DNA of 64,000 nt from Xylogone sp. PMI_703 (taxonomy: Eukaryota > Ascomycota > Leotiomycetes): assembly GCA_021399445.1 (NCBI GenBank), contig JAJTUQ010000002.1, positions 3,472,001-3,536,000 on the forward strand, written 5' to 3'. The translations under genes were made by a program, and so were the position numbers. The notes beneath the pieces were generated by a model. It ran no database searches. It was not told the DNA's origin and was given only the letters and a program-made list of their open reading frames with translations. Positions 34,363 through 46,645 of the stretch are shown here, in pieces (the stretch's first letter is position 1; each line of letters begins with the position of its first letter).

Positions 34363-35406
34363 AATACTCGTAGCCAGAGATGGCCGTCTCCCCAATGGAA
34401 TATTGACTAGTGTCAATTGTGAGCAGTACGACAAGTTAAATGGATATGTTGAGCTGGGTTACCCTAGTTTATACCATCCGCCATCGGCCTATTTGTGAAT
34501 ATTGCTGTTTCAACTAACTAAGCTGTAGCGTTTAATCGACTTGGATTGGGACCGCTCTAGGAGATAGGCAAGTCCAGTCAGTATAATTTTGAACTAAATC
34601 TGTAATCTTACGGAAGGAGTGATTTGACCAGCTTCAAAAGAGAATTTGATGCCTTATAATCATAGCGTATTACAGCGATTACTAGCCTGAACGTCACTAG
34701 AATTACAGGGCAGTTTTGGGGTTGTATCACTAGCAAAACTTTAACATTTCGCTGGGATTCTGTTAATTAGCAGCAAGCGTGTATATTCAGTATGCATTGC
34801 TAATCCCTTCATTCAAAGTGTACATTTAAGGTGTAGTGGGGTCGGCAGCTCCCGTCTGCAACGGTGGAAATCCATGCTCTCTTCCTAGTGTGGGGGAAAT
34901 TCGCCAGTAAAAATGAGGGGGATTTTCACCCTTCCTTAGCAGATCCCCAAAGCCTTAAGTTTAAAGCAATGCAGAATGATTTGTATATGATCAGTAGAAA
35001 TCTGGTGCGCACGCTTAGACTCAATATCTCAGGTCAATTTAGATGAAAGATCTTCCACCTTCGTCCTTACCTATGTCATCAAGTGTTCTACTTCCCAGAA
35101 CAATCCCAAGGAGTCTCTATGCCTCTTAATACACCTTCAACTGTATTTGTGTTGTGCTATTCGCTGAAATTTTACCAGCGAAACGAGGGCTACGCTCATG
35201 ACGAGCCCTGAAAGACGCTCAATACTACAGATTTAAAGCTATATCAAATATAAAATGCTGGCATCAATGACAATACAGAAACACACCACCAAATCTAGCA
35301 TATACAGAGGTAAAGTCTGCCATACCTCTCTCCAGACCAAGTCTATCGCCTGCGTAAATATACAGTGCCACTTCGAAAACGCCAATCGCGATGGCCTAAA
35401 CTAGGT
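34363..35406. other. Intergenic between F-box and acyl-CoA-synthetase-like genes
   Basis: About 1 kb of AT-rich sequence holding the F-box gene promoter and the 3' UTR of the next minus-strand gene. No further gene or repeat is seen. Confidence 0.5.
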
Positions 35407-37228
35407 CTACCGAGCATTCATGTTTCCCTTTGCCCACTCTCTAAGAACGTTCTTCTTAAGCTTCCCCGTGCTAGTCTTGGGCAACTCCTTGACAATCTCA
35501 CACTCTCTAGGCACCATGAACTTGCTAATACTACTCTCATGTTTGGCCCACTCTATTAGATCTTCGCCTTTCAAAGTCTTGCCTTCCTGGACGGTGATGT
35601 AGGCCTTAGGGCGCTCACCCCAATGAGAATCAGGAACAGCTACAACGCCCGCCTCAAGGACATCAGGATGCTGAACTAACATGCTCTCAAGGGCGACAGA
35701 GGATATGTTTTCGCCGCCTACATAAGTCAGTCTGAGTCGCGTGGAATACCGAGGGGACTTAAAATGCGATCAGAAGGAAAGAAGTCATGATCAATAAAAA
35801 CTTACCACTGATAATGATATCCTTCGCTCGATCCAAAATTTGCACGCTTCCATCCTCATGCCAAACTGCTAGATCCCCTGAATGCAATGCACCCCCTGCA
35901 AAGAGTTTCCTCGTTGCTTCGGGGTCCTTTAGATACTCTTTGGCGCAGATATTCCCAAAGAAGATGATCTCGCCTATCTCTTTCCCGTTCTTTTCCACGT
36001 CGATCAGGACGCCCTCAGGTTGGTCTGGCTTGATCACACGAACTGGAAGACTGGTGATAAATCCATGACCCTGGCGCGCCATACGTGCGTATTTCTCTTT
36101 CTTCGGGATTGTTTCCCAAAGTGGCACGTGATAGCCTTTGGTGATAGGGCCATACGTTTCCGTTAAGCCATAAACATGCACAGGCATTAGGTTTAACTTT
36201 TCCATTGTTTCAAAAAGATGAGCAGTTGGTGGGCTGGCTGCCACGGTGACCCTAACGGGTCTCTCCAGCCGGACTGCAGCTTTATTCGCACATAGAAGAG
36301 TGTTGACGGTTGGAGCAGCATTGAAATGCGTTATGTTCTCCGTTTTCAGAAGTTGCCAGATTAAGGGATAATCGACTTTCCTTATACAGTAGTGTGTGCC
36401 TCTGACTGCGGTGATGGCCCATGGGAAAGTCCAACCTACAGCATGAAACATAGGCAGGATCCAGAGGTAGCCACAGCGGCCGGTGTGATAATTGAGTCCT
36501 GATTCGATTATGTTTCCTACGGCGGCAAGGTAAGCACCTCGGTGCGTATAAACCACACCTTTTGGTTTGGCAGTGGTTCCGCTGGTGAATGGTATCGCAA
36601 TTGGCGCATCTTCATCTACCAATTGGTGCAGTCCTGACCATCCCTTGTTTCCTGATTCATGATCATATTTCAAGCCCTCCAGAACAGCTTCATCAAATGG
36701 CCCACAAAGTTGGCCTTCTATGGCATCAGTGTCTGTATCAACAATGAGCTTAACATCTGGCTTGAGCTTCTTAAATTCATCCAGCAGGGGTAGAAACTCT
36801 TCATCGACAATGATAGAATCCACTTCAGCAAAGTCGAAGATGTATGTAATATCTTCCTGCTTCAATCTATAGTTCACTCCCACGTGGATGCCTCCAGCAG
36901 CAGCAATCCCAAAGATGGATTCTAGAAATGCAGGAGTATTGGGCGCAAGGATACCGACACGCTTGAGATCGTTTTTCTTAAGATAGTATGCTAGGCCTCG
37001 TGCTCGGTCTGCGAATTCAGCATAAGAGCGTCGCAGAATTTTACCATTGACCGTGACGTGCACAATTGCTTCGGCATCAGGTTCTATCTGAGCGGCGCGC
37101 TCGAGAAAGAAGGTAGGTGCCAACTGGTGAATGTGGTTCTTCTGGACGGCGGCATTGTCTTGATGAGTGCTAGAAGGATGTATAAAATGGGCGGCGAGCT
37201 TCTGCAGTCGCGAAGGAGCTCCAGACAT
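35407..37228 (-). CDS. AMP-dependent acyl-CoA synthetase/ligase with PTS2 signal
   Basis: Exons 35806-37228 and 35407-35717 give 577 aa; the junction completes DIIISGGENISSVALESML. Adenylate-forming motifs are in order: the phosphate loop FTSGTTAKPKGVVYTHRG at about 214-231, YGLTETYGP, SGDLAVWHEDGSVQILDRAKDI, and a C-terminal PKTSTGKLKK with the catalytic lysine. It should activate a carboxylic acid with ATP and transfer it to CoA. Residues 7-15, RLQKLAAHF, fit the peroxisomal PTS2 pattern R-L-x2-L-A-x-H-F. The C-terminus NMNAR is not a PTS1. This suggests a peroxisomal fatty-acid or aryl-acid CoA ligase; the substrate is not deducible. The start is the ATG at 37228; the upstream GTG in frame would bury the targeting signal. 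Confidence 0.88.
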
Positions 37229-38267
37229 TTTGATGGTAGCAAGCCGATAAGCCAAACAAAACACAAAAGTATTCTCGCGCCCTGAAATCCAAAGACGAGC
37301 CGCCGGTGGAGAGAAAGACTCAGAAAACCGTACCCACGTTGTTCAACGGTTAGTGAACATATATAATTACTATACAACACAGAAATATCCAGATCATAAA
37401 ACAAAAGGAGAGGATTACTTAGTGCCTGTATTTAAAACGCCGTAGTGTACATTGCAGCGACCTTGCGGCGAGTTCCCCATGTTCCTCGGATGAACATAGT
37501 AAGCTTGGTAGCTTTCTGTGGGGTAATTAGAGCCCGGACGGGGTTGGCTCCGTTCTCGGATTCACAAACCAATCACACAGCCGCTCGTACACCTCCCGGG
37601 CCGCCTGTAGCCGCGGGAGCATGCTGGGGAAGACGAGGCTGGCAGGTTTGCTTCAAGAGGCCGGCTCGAGGCTGAGAGACATGAGTCAGGTCGTTTCTAC
37701 CAGCGGGCAGATTGCTACGTATCTATCGTTATCTACGACTATCATGACTCTCATCCGTACGACGCTCGCTGCGTTAGGGCATGCAATGTAAGGAGTATCA
37801 TGTGATTGTGAACGGTGTTTGGACTGTGGGGATGGTGAGCCAAACTACTGCATGGGGGTTGTACCTTTGGACAGCCACGAAAGTTATCAATATCAATTCC
37901 TTATCGAGTGTCACAGGGCATATCACACAGAGCATCTATCACGTAATTCATGGGTGTAACCGCCAAATTATTCTAATTCAAAGGATTTTCATTTCCCCAT
38001 GAGCGAGATGCCAGACGAAAAGCTATACACAGACGAGTTTTCCTGCTCCATCAGCACTCTTTTCCCGATGCAGCACGCCTCCAATCTATGCCTTGTTTTG
38101 TGCTGAACCAAGCCCTGGGATCTTCCCATGTCAGGTCGAACAGAGCGTTGTCGAGTATTGTTGCGGCGGTGAAAAAAAAGAACAAATGAACAAACCCAAC
38201 CAATCCCCAATCGGCCTATTTCCGGACATGAAGCACCAAGACGAAACAATTAAGTATCGAAAAAGTT
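37229..38267. other. Intergenic, upstream of the acyl-CoA-synthetase-like gene
   Basis: About 1 kb between the synthetase start and the uL13 stop. Contains the promoter of the former and 3' UTR of the latter. No gene, RNA or repeat is recognised. Confidence 0.5.
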
Positions 38268-39235
38268 CTAATAGCCGTACTCCGCCAATTGCTTCTTGAC
38301 ATTGTCGTCCACCTTCGCGCCCGCCTTGGCATCTGAGAGTTGTTTTCGGGCAACCTTCTTGCGTTGGTAGTATGCAGCGCTCTTGACCTTCCGTCTCTCC
38401 TCGAGTCTGTGTTCCGAATGTTAGCTTACACCACCATAGAGTCCAGCGGTACTGCTCAATTCTACTAACCTTGCAACAACATCCTGGTACTTCCAGCCGA
38501 CTTCGTGGCTTAGTCTACCAACAGTGCAGTATTTTCGGCCAGGCTTCAGTCTCAATACTCTGAGAGCTTGTGGGACAACAACTCTCTTGACCTTGTCGTA
38601 TGGTGGTGGGATGCCCTCGAAGACCTTCAGTCTCTCCATAGCAGCGGCACCACGGGCAGTCTTGTGAGGAATCATTCCACGGACGGTCTTGTAGAAGATT
38701 CTTGAGGGAGCACGGAAATGGAAGGGACCTGATTATCTAGTTAGTCATCTCCTCCATTGATATGATACCTGGCCAGAGATTCCGGTTTTCTCTGGCTGAT
38801 CGGACTACTGACCTCCTCGGGTTGGGTTGAATCTGGTCATCTTTCGGAGGTATGCATGGTACTTCACTATAATCACAACTATGTCAGCCTCCAGTCCAAT
38901 TAAAATTTCCCAGTCGCGCCAATGAATCCTTCATAAATCCAATGCTCTGATAACCCCAATAAAATCATGGAACACGTACGCTTTGCACGGAAGAACTCTC
39001 CGGAGATGTTCAAGGCCTCGCATCGCACAACGACGATCTTTTGGCCGTTGAGCAACTGCTTGGCGACTGTGCTGGCCAGCCGACCAAGGAGGTGACCCTT
39101 GCCATCAATGGTGATCTGTATAAAGAAACCCAATGTCAGTCCTCCATTTCGCAGACTGAGACCATTTTCACTGATCTAGATCGCCAACTTTCATCCACCA
39201 GGATTGAGACTTACGACTGGCTCAAAGGTCGACAT
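38268..39235 (-). CDS. RPL16: Cytosolic 60S ribosomal protein uL13 (L13a/Rpl16)
   Basis: Five exons, 39215-39235, 38980-39115, 38813-38866, 38470-38728 and 38268-38406, encode 202 aa, the family's normal length. The sequence carries [76 protein letters not shown] and [19 protein letters not shown], all diagnostic. The first exon encodes only MSTFEPV, and short early exons are typical of fungal ribosomal protein genes. It is a structural component of the large subunit. Longer uninterrupted frames over exons 2 and 4 run into introns and are not separate genes. Confidence 0.96.
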
Positions 39236-40061
39236 CCTGTCCTGCTTCACCGAGATATGAGAAGGCTGTGTCGGAAGGGTGCCGGTAATCCTCTACCTTC
39301 GTGATGGTGGAGGGTTGTCGATTTTGTCGATTGTCGTCTTGGTTCAACTTCAACCTCGAAGTTGCAACACTCTTGTGGTAGTGTTGGGAGTAGACGCTAG
39401 CGCGTTTTTAGCCGAACGGGAGCCGCAATCAGGGCTAACAAACCCTGAGTGCAAAATCAATAGTTTATTCCAATTTTCCACGTCACACTGGCAGAATGAT
39501 GTGGCAACTCTCTTTAATAAATGCAGTATGATCTGGCTTTAGTTTAGTGAGGAGTTATCCAGCATCACGGCGCGAATATTTACGACAAACCGCACTCCTG
39601 AATACACATCAGCCACGAAAAGTTTTCTTTTAAACCTAAAATACAAGGCATAATTGTGGCTTTGCCTCCCCAATATTATTCCTAGTTCCCGAATCCTTAT
39701 GCTCAGAGCGAAGATCATTCATCGGACCTAGATTGATTATTGAGTCAAGACATAAGTAAGAAAATAGAATATTGGAAGAGCCAGTCGACGTATCAACAAA
39801 GGAGCTGAGATAATCTCCAATTATACAAGGCTCAATACCTTCAACTCGCCAATCCAGCAATCGCCGCCATATCCGCTCTATGAATATGATGACCCACGCC
39901 ATGCTAATAAGAAACTGTTTCTGAATGCAAGTAAATACTGTTCATGCATCTTTCAAGAACCAACAACCAACAGCCAAAACTTTAACAAGAAGGTAAATGC
40001 CAAATATCGCACAGCGAGTCAAAGCAAATTCGTAACATGGATCCATCCATGTGGTATATCA
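39236..40061. other. Intergenic, RPL16 promoter and BAG gene 3' side
   Basis: About 0.8 kb upstream of the uL13 gene and downstream of the BAG-domain gene. No gene is recognised. Confidence 0.5.
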
Positions 40062-41428
40062 TCACTGCTCACGAGCAGTGTCAAGTTCGTTTAATACAGC
40101 TTGTGTCTCCTTAACAAGCTCTCGTCTTCTCTGTCTTGCTAAATCGTCTCCGTCCGTAACCACCGCGTCTAATTTCAACAAAACGTCATTCATTATTATT
40201 TCGCCCAACTTTGCGTGCTCGAACTCTTTCTTCTTTTCGTCGGTAGGAGGAGATTCAATATATTTGTTACATAGAGGTAGGACTTTGTCGCGGAAATGGC
40301 TCGCAATCGCCTCCAGCTTGTCTATAGCGGTATTGGGAACGGCCGATGAAGGCGTTGATGTTTGAGGAGTGCCAGGAAATGATGAGCCAGCTGATGGTAA
40401 ATTAGCATCACCACCCTTCTTCTTTCCGCTCTTTTTTGATTTCCTGCTACGCTTCTTCTTGGTTTGCTCCTCCTGCTGGATATCCTCGCTCTGGTCGTCC
40501 GAGTCGTTTCCGTTGATCATAGGAACTTCCGTCACAGTGCACAAGATCTCAGACTGGTTTTTCAAGTTGTAGTCTCGGCATGGTGCATAATCATCCTTCA
40601 ATATTTGGCCCTTGTATACCAATCTCATCTTCGTTCCACTCGGAAGGTCTAAGAACGCAGCAACTCGTTCTTTTACATCTCGGACTTGCAACTTGCCTTC
40701 TCCGATACTGTATGCTGGGAACCTAATTGGATAGGTAACACCTTTATGCTTGATTAAGAGAAGGTCATCTTCAACAGATGATGGGGTGTATATGGGCCTA
40801 CTCCGGGGATCATATGCTCGTCTGGGTTCCTGGAGATCCTGCGAAGTGATATAAGAGAAGTCTTCGTCTGTAATAGGGACAGAGGTTTCATATCGACTCG
40901 AGCTTATCGGCGATATGCGTGTGCTGTTCCTTCCCCAGATGCTAGAACCCCAGCGGCTCATTGAGACTGTGGCTGCTATAATAAGGAGAGTACCTAGAAG
41001 GGCAGGTGGCGAAAGGATGTCGAGCTGGGTGTATGTTGCAGCGGAGCTGAGATACTTCTGGATGGATAACGGCAGCTGGAGATAAGCCTTATTGATTTGC
41101 ACTGCCGCGGTCTCGACGTAGCTCTGAAGAGAGTCAGGAAGGTGCTCTGTTATGGAAGACAGTGTAGCACCTTTCGATGCTACCGCGCTGGAAGCCACCT
41201 TGCCTGATTTCCTAGAGCCCTTGTTTAGGACTACCTTACTACCTTACTACCTTCACTCGTAGTGTCTAGGTTAGGGAGGAGGCGTATAGGAGGATTGGAG
41301 GCTGAATTGGGATACAAGTGTGGAAATTGTGATGCAGTCGAATGCACAACAAAATCTGGACCGCCTTACGTACGAAGCGAGGACTGGCTGGGGATAGTTC
41401 GGAAGTATGGAATCACCCTTGGAATCAT
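40062..41428 (-). CDS. Membrane-anchored BAG-domain co-chaperone with ubiquitin-like domain
   Basis: The main exon, 40062-41211, encodes a hydrophobic segment (PPALLGTLLIIAATVSM), a ubiquitin-like domain (YPIRFPAYSIGEGKLQVRDV, then MRLVYKGQILKDDYAPCRDY), a very basic Lys/Arg linker and a C-terminal BAG domain (IDKLEAIASHFRDKVLPLC to LVKETQAVLNELDTA). BAG domains bind the Hsp70 ATPase domain and release nucleotide; the anchored layout resembles S. pombe Bag102 and yeast Snl1. There is no in-frame ATG ahead of the helix and an in-frame stop at 41244. My best model adds exon 41370-41428 (MIPRVIPYFRTIPSQSSLR) spliced by a strong GTAAGG donor to an acceptor at 41212, giving 402 aa. That first exon is tentative; the domains are firm. 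Confidence 0.78.
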
Positions 41429-41892
41429 GAAGATCAATATCTCATAAGCAAAACTTTATTCTGGTGTACTGAATTGTGGCAATATACAACAATTGAGACG
41501 ATCTTGTACAAGAAATTTGGAATCCTCATCTTTATTCCAAATATCGTGGGATATCGCCCCACCACAATGCCAGCAAATCGTGCAGGCACTTTGTCATCAA
41601 GGGTGTGTGGCCTGAAATCTGAGGACCTGATGCTGGAAACGTGCGTCATAACACCCCTCTACAACACCATCCCTCAGCGGGCGTCTGCGACCGGATAGTG
41701 TAATCTGCATCACCAATCAATCTCTATACTAATCGCAATCCCGGGGTAGTTGCGATCGCGCCAATATATAACCCCTCAATCTCTACCCACAAAAAACAGT
41801 TTCATACAGCATTCGACGCAAGTCACCAGTTGCCCAACATTTCGTTCTTACTCAGATTCTTCGGTACTAAACCGACCAACTCAGCAAACATC
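41429..41892. promoter_or_regulatory. Shared divergent promoter of the BAG and glutaredoxin genes
   Basis: About 460 bases (about 690 if the BAG first exon is wrong) separate the two start regions on opposite strands, implying shared control of two stress-related genes. No specific factor site is claimed. Confidence 0.4.
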
Positions 41893-42318
41893 ATGGCTGC
41901 AAAAGCTAAGGCTCTTGCCATTATCGATGAGAATCCAGTTGGTACGTAGCGCCGTTTCAGCCATTGATAGGCCATTGTATATACTAACACAGTCCCATAG
42001 CTGTCTTCAGCAAATCATGGTGCCCATACTGCAAGGCTACGAAGGCTCTATTGAACGATCTTGGAGCCAAATACTACCTCATTGAACTGGACGAAGCTGG
42101 TAAGTTCTCTCTAACTCTGCCAATTCGTATATCGATAAATGCTCATAATACAATTTATAGAGGACGGAGCTGCTATTCAAGCCGCTCTCCAAGAAATCTC
42201 CGGCCAGAGCTCGGTTCCTAACATCTACATCAAGAAGCAACACATTGGAGGAAACTCGGATCTTCAAGCGAGGAAGTCTCAGCTTCCGAATCTGTTGAAG
42301 GACGCCGGTGCTTTGTAA
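41893..42318 (+). CDS. Dithiol glutaredoxin (CPYC)
   Basis: Exons 41893-41941, 42001-42099 and 42161-42318 give 101 aa, a typical class I glutaredoxin length. The active site CPYC is at residues 24-27 in VFSKSWCPYCKATKALL. The cis-Pro segment SSVPNIYIKKQHIGGNSDLQ supplies the glutathione-binding surface. The enzyme reduces disulfides and protein-glutathione adducts using GSH, as yeast Grx1/Grx2 do in the cytosol. There is no targeting extension in this reading. Both introns split codons after their first base and have canonical ends. It is tail-to-tail with the AIM18 gene, whose stop lies 123 bases downstream. Confidence 0.95.
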
Positions 42319-42441
42319 AGAGGTTAAATGACTATATCGTTGGCGTATAGACATGCGATATAAAGTAGACTGATACCAAATTCTATATATTCCATGATAA
42401 TAGCAGAATTTTGTGTGATACAGTGATATACAGTTTCCATA

Positions 42442-43626
42442 TTATACATGAACCTGGCCCACCTGCGTGGCTACAGTTCCAACGGGCCGCTCCACATATT
42501 CTAGAACACCATCAATTATGCTTTGGCGCGCGCCTTCGCTAGCAACTGTTTTTCCACCCAAGTAGTTTAGCCATATAGCTCTTGATATTCTCTCATCTTT
42601 GACTTCTCCTAGTCGCTGCGCACCATGCTTTCCATCATCATACCATATTGCGAGACTGCCTTTCGAGTTCTTCGATAATATCAGCTCCTTCTTTTGCGGC
42701 ACACTACCTCTGTTGAATAATGCCTTGAAAGCATTTAATGAAGCACCAAAAGATTCGTCTCCAAATTCTTCTCTATTCTTCTGCGCTCTGGCTGTTATAG
42801 CCCTGACCCACCCATCTCTAAGATGGTGAAAGTCTGTATTCCTAGTAGGAACAACTCTCAATAGCATCCTGCACCCACCTTTCTTTATGATATCATCCCA
42901 GATCTCATCACTTTGCGTTGGATCGGACAGCGCAGCTTTTAGGCTGTCCCTCTCCGTAGAAATAAGAGTGGTGGCAACCGGATTGATCTTCCGAATCAAT
43001 GATTCTTGTAATGCTGCGATATCATCTGTAGCAACATACATTCCAACAACGTAAACTTGAACTCCTAAGAAGCTGACAGTGCGTATTCCTAAGCCCATCA
43101 ATTGATATTCGACGGTAACATCCGTTCCACTATTATCAGACAATGTGATACCGCTTTCCTCATCATAGAATTCTAGATATCGAGGGAATGTCGGTACCGT
43201 ACTTGTCCCAGTCTCCACGACATCAGGAACCTCTTCGGGTTCTTCCCCGAGTTTCTGCACAACTACTTTGCGCTCGCGGCCTAATACAACCATAGGATCA
43301 TCTGCCCGCTTGTTACTGTCCATCTTTGCGGGCTTCGGAGGTAGCTCGACAGAGGTAGCAGTCACCCATATTGCTATCATTCCGAGAACAAAGCCAGCTC
43401 CTGCATAGTATGAGCGTCTCTTGTAGTACGCCCGACGTTCAGCCTCGAGACGGTGAAGGGTAATAGGATCCACGTCCTCTGGGGTTTGCTTTGTGATGTC
43501 ATTGAAGGACGTCCGTGAAGTGAAACGCCGGTAACGTAAATTTTGACGATTGGGAAGTAACAATCGTTGCTGAGGCCGAGCTGAGAATTGGCGCAATGCG
43601 CCCAAAGGACGTACTCTTAAATGCAT
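42442..43626 (-). CDS. AIM18: Aim18/Fmp22-like mitochondrial chalcone-isomerase-fold protein
   Basis: Single exon, 394 aa from the first ATG. The N-terminus is rich in Arg and Gln and lacks acids (MHLRVRPLGALRQFSARPQQ), a strong mitochondrial presequence. One membrane helix at about residues 75-93 (SYYAGAGFVLGMIAIWVTA) follows. The rest is a chalcone-isomerase-like domain: VEYQLMGLGIRTVSFLGVQV, YVVGMYVA, CRMLLRVVPTRNTDFHHLRD and SLAIWYDDG. This layout matches yeast Aim18, an inner-membrane heme-binding protein whose role is unsettled. The frame also extends upstream to a TTG at 43644, which I rejected. Confidence 0.88.
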   Translation of the reverse strand: MHLRVRPLGALRQFSARPQQRLLLPNRQNLRYRRFTSRTSFNDITKQTPEDVDPITLHRLEAERRAYYKRRSYYAGAGFVLGMIAIWVTATSVELPPKPAKMDSNKRADDPMVVLGRERKVVVQKLGEEPEEVPDVVETGTSTVPTFPRYLEFYDEESGITLSDNSGTDVTVEYQLMGLGIRTVSFLGVQVYVVGMYVATDDIAALQESLIRKINPVATTLISTERDSLKAALSDPTQSDEIWDDIIKKGGCRMLLRVVPTRNTDFHHLRDGWVRAITARAQKNREEFGDESFGASLNAFKALFNRGSVPQKKELILSKNSKGSLAIWYDDGKHGAQRLGEVKDERISRAIWLNYLGGKTVASEGARQSIIDGVLEYVERPVGTVATQVGQVHV

Positions 43627-44634
43627 GATCCCGGTGAAGATCAAGATGCAGTGGAAGCTGGCTACAGACTTTGAGTTCTACACTTTGGTGTAGAAAATCG
43701 AACCATCTCGCTTCAGGAATCTGGGGAAGCTTCGGCGGGTTACTGAACACTACTTCGGCCGTATCAACGGCACCCTGGACTGCAAGCAAATAGGAAGAAA
43801 CATTAAAAACTTAACCACTTTATTGCCCCAATATTTACCTCCCTTTGTAAAGCTGCAGGAATTTTTCTTTTTGGATTATTACAATTTTGCATGCAGCGCA
43901 TACATAATCGCCGCTTGTTAAGGCTTTAGATGCGTTCCTGAACCTGAGACGGAGCACCAACACCGGATTTGCGTCATCTTGGTGCCCAACTTACACTAGG
44001 CCTAGCGTGATCTACTTTGTCGATTACTGAAGATCCAGGGCCTGTGAAAGCTGGAAGGAATCTTTGTCTTAGCAACACTATCTTTCTAGATTTCTGCTTG
44101 TGAGATCTCTTGAATAAATTCTAATAATAGACGAACAGTCTTCTGATCTCCGATTTTGGGGTGACCGTATCACGATATCTAAAAGCGTGAATTGTGAATG
44201 TGACAACGTCGTTATACAGCTCCTAAGCGAAGCCAATCAAGTACGCTTATGCACTCCATGCCGCATCACAATCAACACTACTGCAACCAGCTCAAACAAC
44301 CCATATCCGTCCGATCACCAAGTATAAACTCAACGTCACCGGCAACTATTATAAGTCTAGGGCCTTCAGCAGTTGGTAAGTGCTAGAGTTATATATCGAG
44401 ACGTGAAGCCAACTGGAGTGTTGCTGACCATTTCAAGGGCGAGGACTCCCGACAAGGCTGAAGCTTGATAATCCAAGATCGAACCCCGACACTGAGAACG
44501 ACTATCTGACGCGGCACGCTGGTGCTAGATCGAAGGGAATCATAATACCTGAGGAGCCTTCCCACTTGCAAACACTCCACACTGATACACTTTCCTCCTC
44601 TTGGTGTTCTTCTGAAGTCATACGCTTCGCCTCC
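43627..44634. promoter_or_regulatory. Divergent promoter region between AIM18 and GRR1
   Basis: About 1 kb between two starts on opposite strands. Apart from short frames with no coding character, nothing is recognisable. Confidence 0.4.
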
Positions 44635-46645
44635 ATGGCGCGGGGCACTATTCCCACGATGGCGCCCATTAACCCTAATGCGCCATATCGGTCGAGCGCT
44701 GATGCAGAGGAGGACTCGCAGTCATCTTCTAGCAACTCCCCTGCTCGAGCAGATTATGAAGAGTCCGATTTCTTTGCAGGAAATAATGACTCCCAGTCAT
44801 CCATCGGAGTCCCAACTTTCCAAGATATGGCGGTCTCAGAGGAAGCGTGCATGTCACCAGCAGATCGTCTACCAGCTGAAGTCCTCATCGGCATATTTTC
44901 GAAATTAAGTAACCCCCAAGATCTACTTAACTGCATGTGTGTTTCAAAACGATGGGCTCGGAATAGCGTGGATCTGCTATGGCACCGGCCAGCATGTACT
45001 ACGTGGAGCAAGCATAGCTCTATATGCAAGACCCTATCTGTAGAGAAGCCATACTTTGCGTATCGTGACTTTATCAAGAGACTCAACTTGGCAGCTTTGG
45101 CTGAACGAGTTAATGATGGCAGCGTCTATCCTCTGGCTGTTTGCACTAGAGTCGAGAGGCTAACTTTGACGAACTGTGGGGGGCTTACAGACTCCGGATT
45201 GGTCTATCTCCTGAAAGATAGTGATCACCTATTGGCTTTAGATATATCTGGTGACACCCAAATCACAGAGTCCTCCATGTATGTCCTTGCCGAAAACTGT
45301 CGACGGCTGCAAGGACTCAATATATCATCTTGCAAAAAGATATCAAATGAGTCCTTAATTCGTGTTGCTGAAAGCTGCAAATATATCAAACGGGTAATTG
45401 CTTCTTTATACTCTTTTAACAAAGTATATGCTAACAAAAATCCAGTTGAAACTGAATGACTGTGAACAAATCGAAGATATGGCAGTAATTGCCTTTGCCA
45501 AAAACTGCCCTAATATTTTGGAGATTGATCTTCACCAATGCCGGCAAATTGGAAATGATCCAATAATTGCTCTTCTCACCTACGGTCAAAGTTTACGAGA
45601 ATTGCGACTGGCAAATTGTGAACTCATATCAGACATGGCATTTCTTGGCCTGCCGCAAGGACGGATATACGAGCACTTGCGAATTCTTGATATGACTAGC
45701 TGCGCACGATTAACAGATCGTGCTGTTGAAAGAATTATTGAGGTCGCGCCACGCCTGCGGAATCTAGTCTTTGCGAAGTGCAGAAATCTTACTGATGTTG
45801 CAGTCAATGCAATTAGTAAATTAGGAAAGAATCTGCACTATCTTCATCTTGGTCACTGTGGCCATGTTACAGACAACGCCGTTATCAAACTTGTTCAGTC
45901 CTGTAACCGAATTCGTTACATTGATTTAGGGTGCTGCGTCCATCTGACCGATATGTCTATTACGAAATTAGCCACCCTACCGAAACTTCGACGGATAGGC
46001 CTTGTGAAGTGCTCAAATATTACGGATGAAAGCGTTTATGCATTAGCACGAAGCGGGCAAGCAAGATATAGCATGGAGCGAAGGCATGGTGCTTCTCACG
46101 AGGATGCGTATCACACGGGCAGCAGTTTAGAACGAGTACACCTCAGCTATTGTACAAATTTGACACTTCAAGTACGGTGTTGCCTCATACGTTTAGGTCA
46201 TTAGCTAACAAGATACGCAGAGTGTTTTCGTGCTTTTGAACAACTGTCAGCGTCTAACTCATCTGAGCTTGACAGGCGTCCAGTCCTTCTTACGGGAGGA
46301 TCTTGAACAATACTGCAGAGAAGCACCAGCAGGTCAGTTGCTAATTTCATTTGCGATGTGCTTTACTAATGTTACATAGAATTTACTGAACATCAGCGTA
46401 ACGTTTTCTGTGTGTTCTCTGGGCAGGGTGTGAACGGTCTTCGTCAGTATCTCAACCGAGTACTCACCGAAAATCGGCCTGATGATGATTTCGACGAAGA
46501 GACCGTGGAGGCAGGGGAAGACGACCAAACTATGACCGGTATGATGAATGCCACAGCGCTGAATGCCGACGAGGAAGATGCCGATGAAGAGCTTGACGAT
46601 GGTGATGGCAATGGTGCCTCTATCTATGCTGGTGCCCCCACCTGA
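44635..46645 (+). CDS. GRR1: Grr1-type SCF F-box/LRR protein
   Basis: Exons 44635-45393, 45446-46171, 46221-46332 and 46380-46645 give 620 aa. A Ser/Glu-rich N-terminus precedes an F-box at about residues 77-120 (ADRLPAEVLIGIFSKLSNPQ, then DLLNCMCVSKRWARNSV). A horseshoe of cysteine-containing leucine-rich repeats follows (for example LTLTNCGGLTDSGLVYLL, HLGHCGHVTDNAVIKLV, IDLGCCVHLTDMSI). A conserved C-terminal block, FCVFSGQGVNGLRQYLNRVL, precedes an acidic tail. Grr1 is the substrate receptor of an SCF ubiquitin ligase that degrades G1 cyclins and nutrient-sensing regulators, linking glucose signals to growth. A second ATG nine codons in (MAPINPNAP) could also be the start. Confidence 0.94.

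Noticed and set aside
37229..37264. Upstream extension of the acyl-CoA ligase to a GTG codon
   Set aside because: Fungal nuclear genes start with ATG, and the extension would move the PTS2 signal away from the N-terminus.
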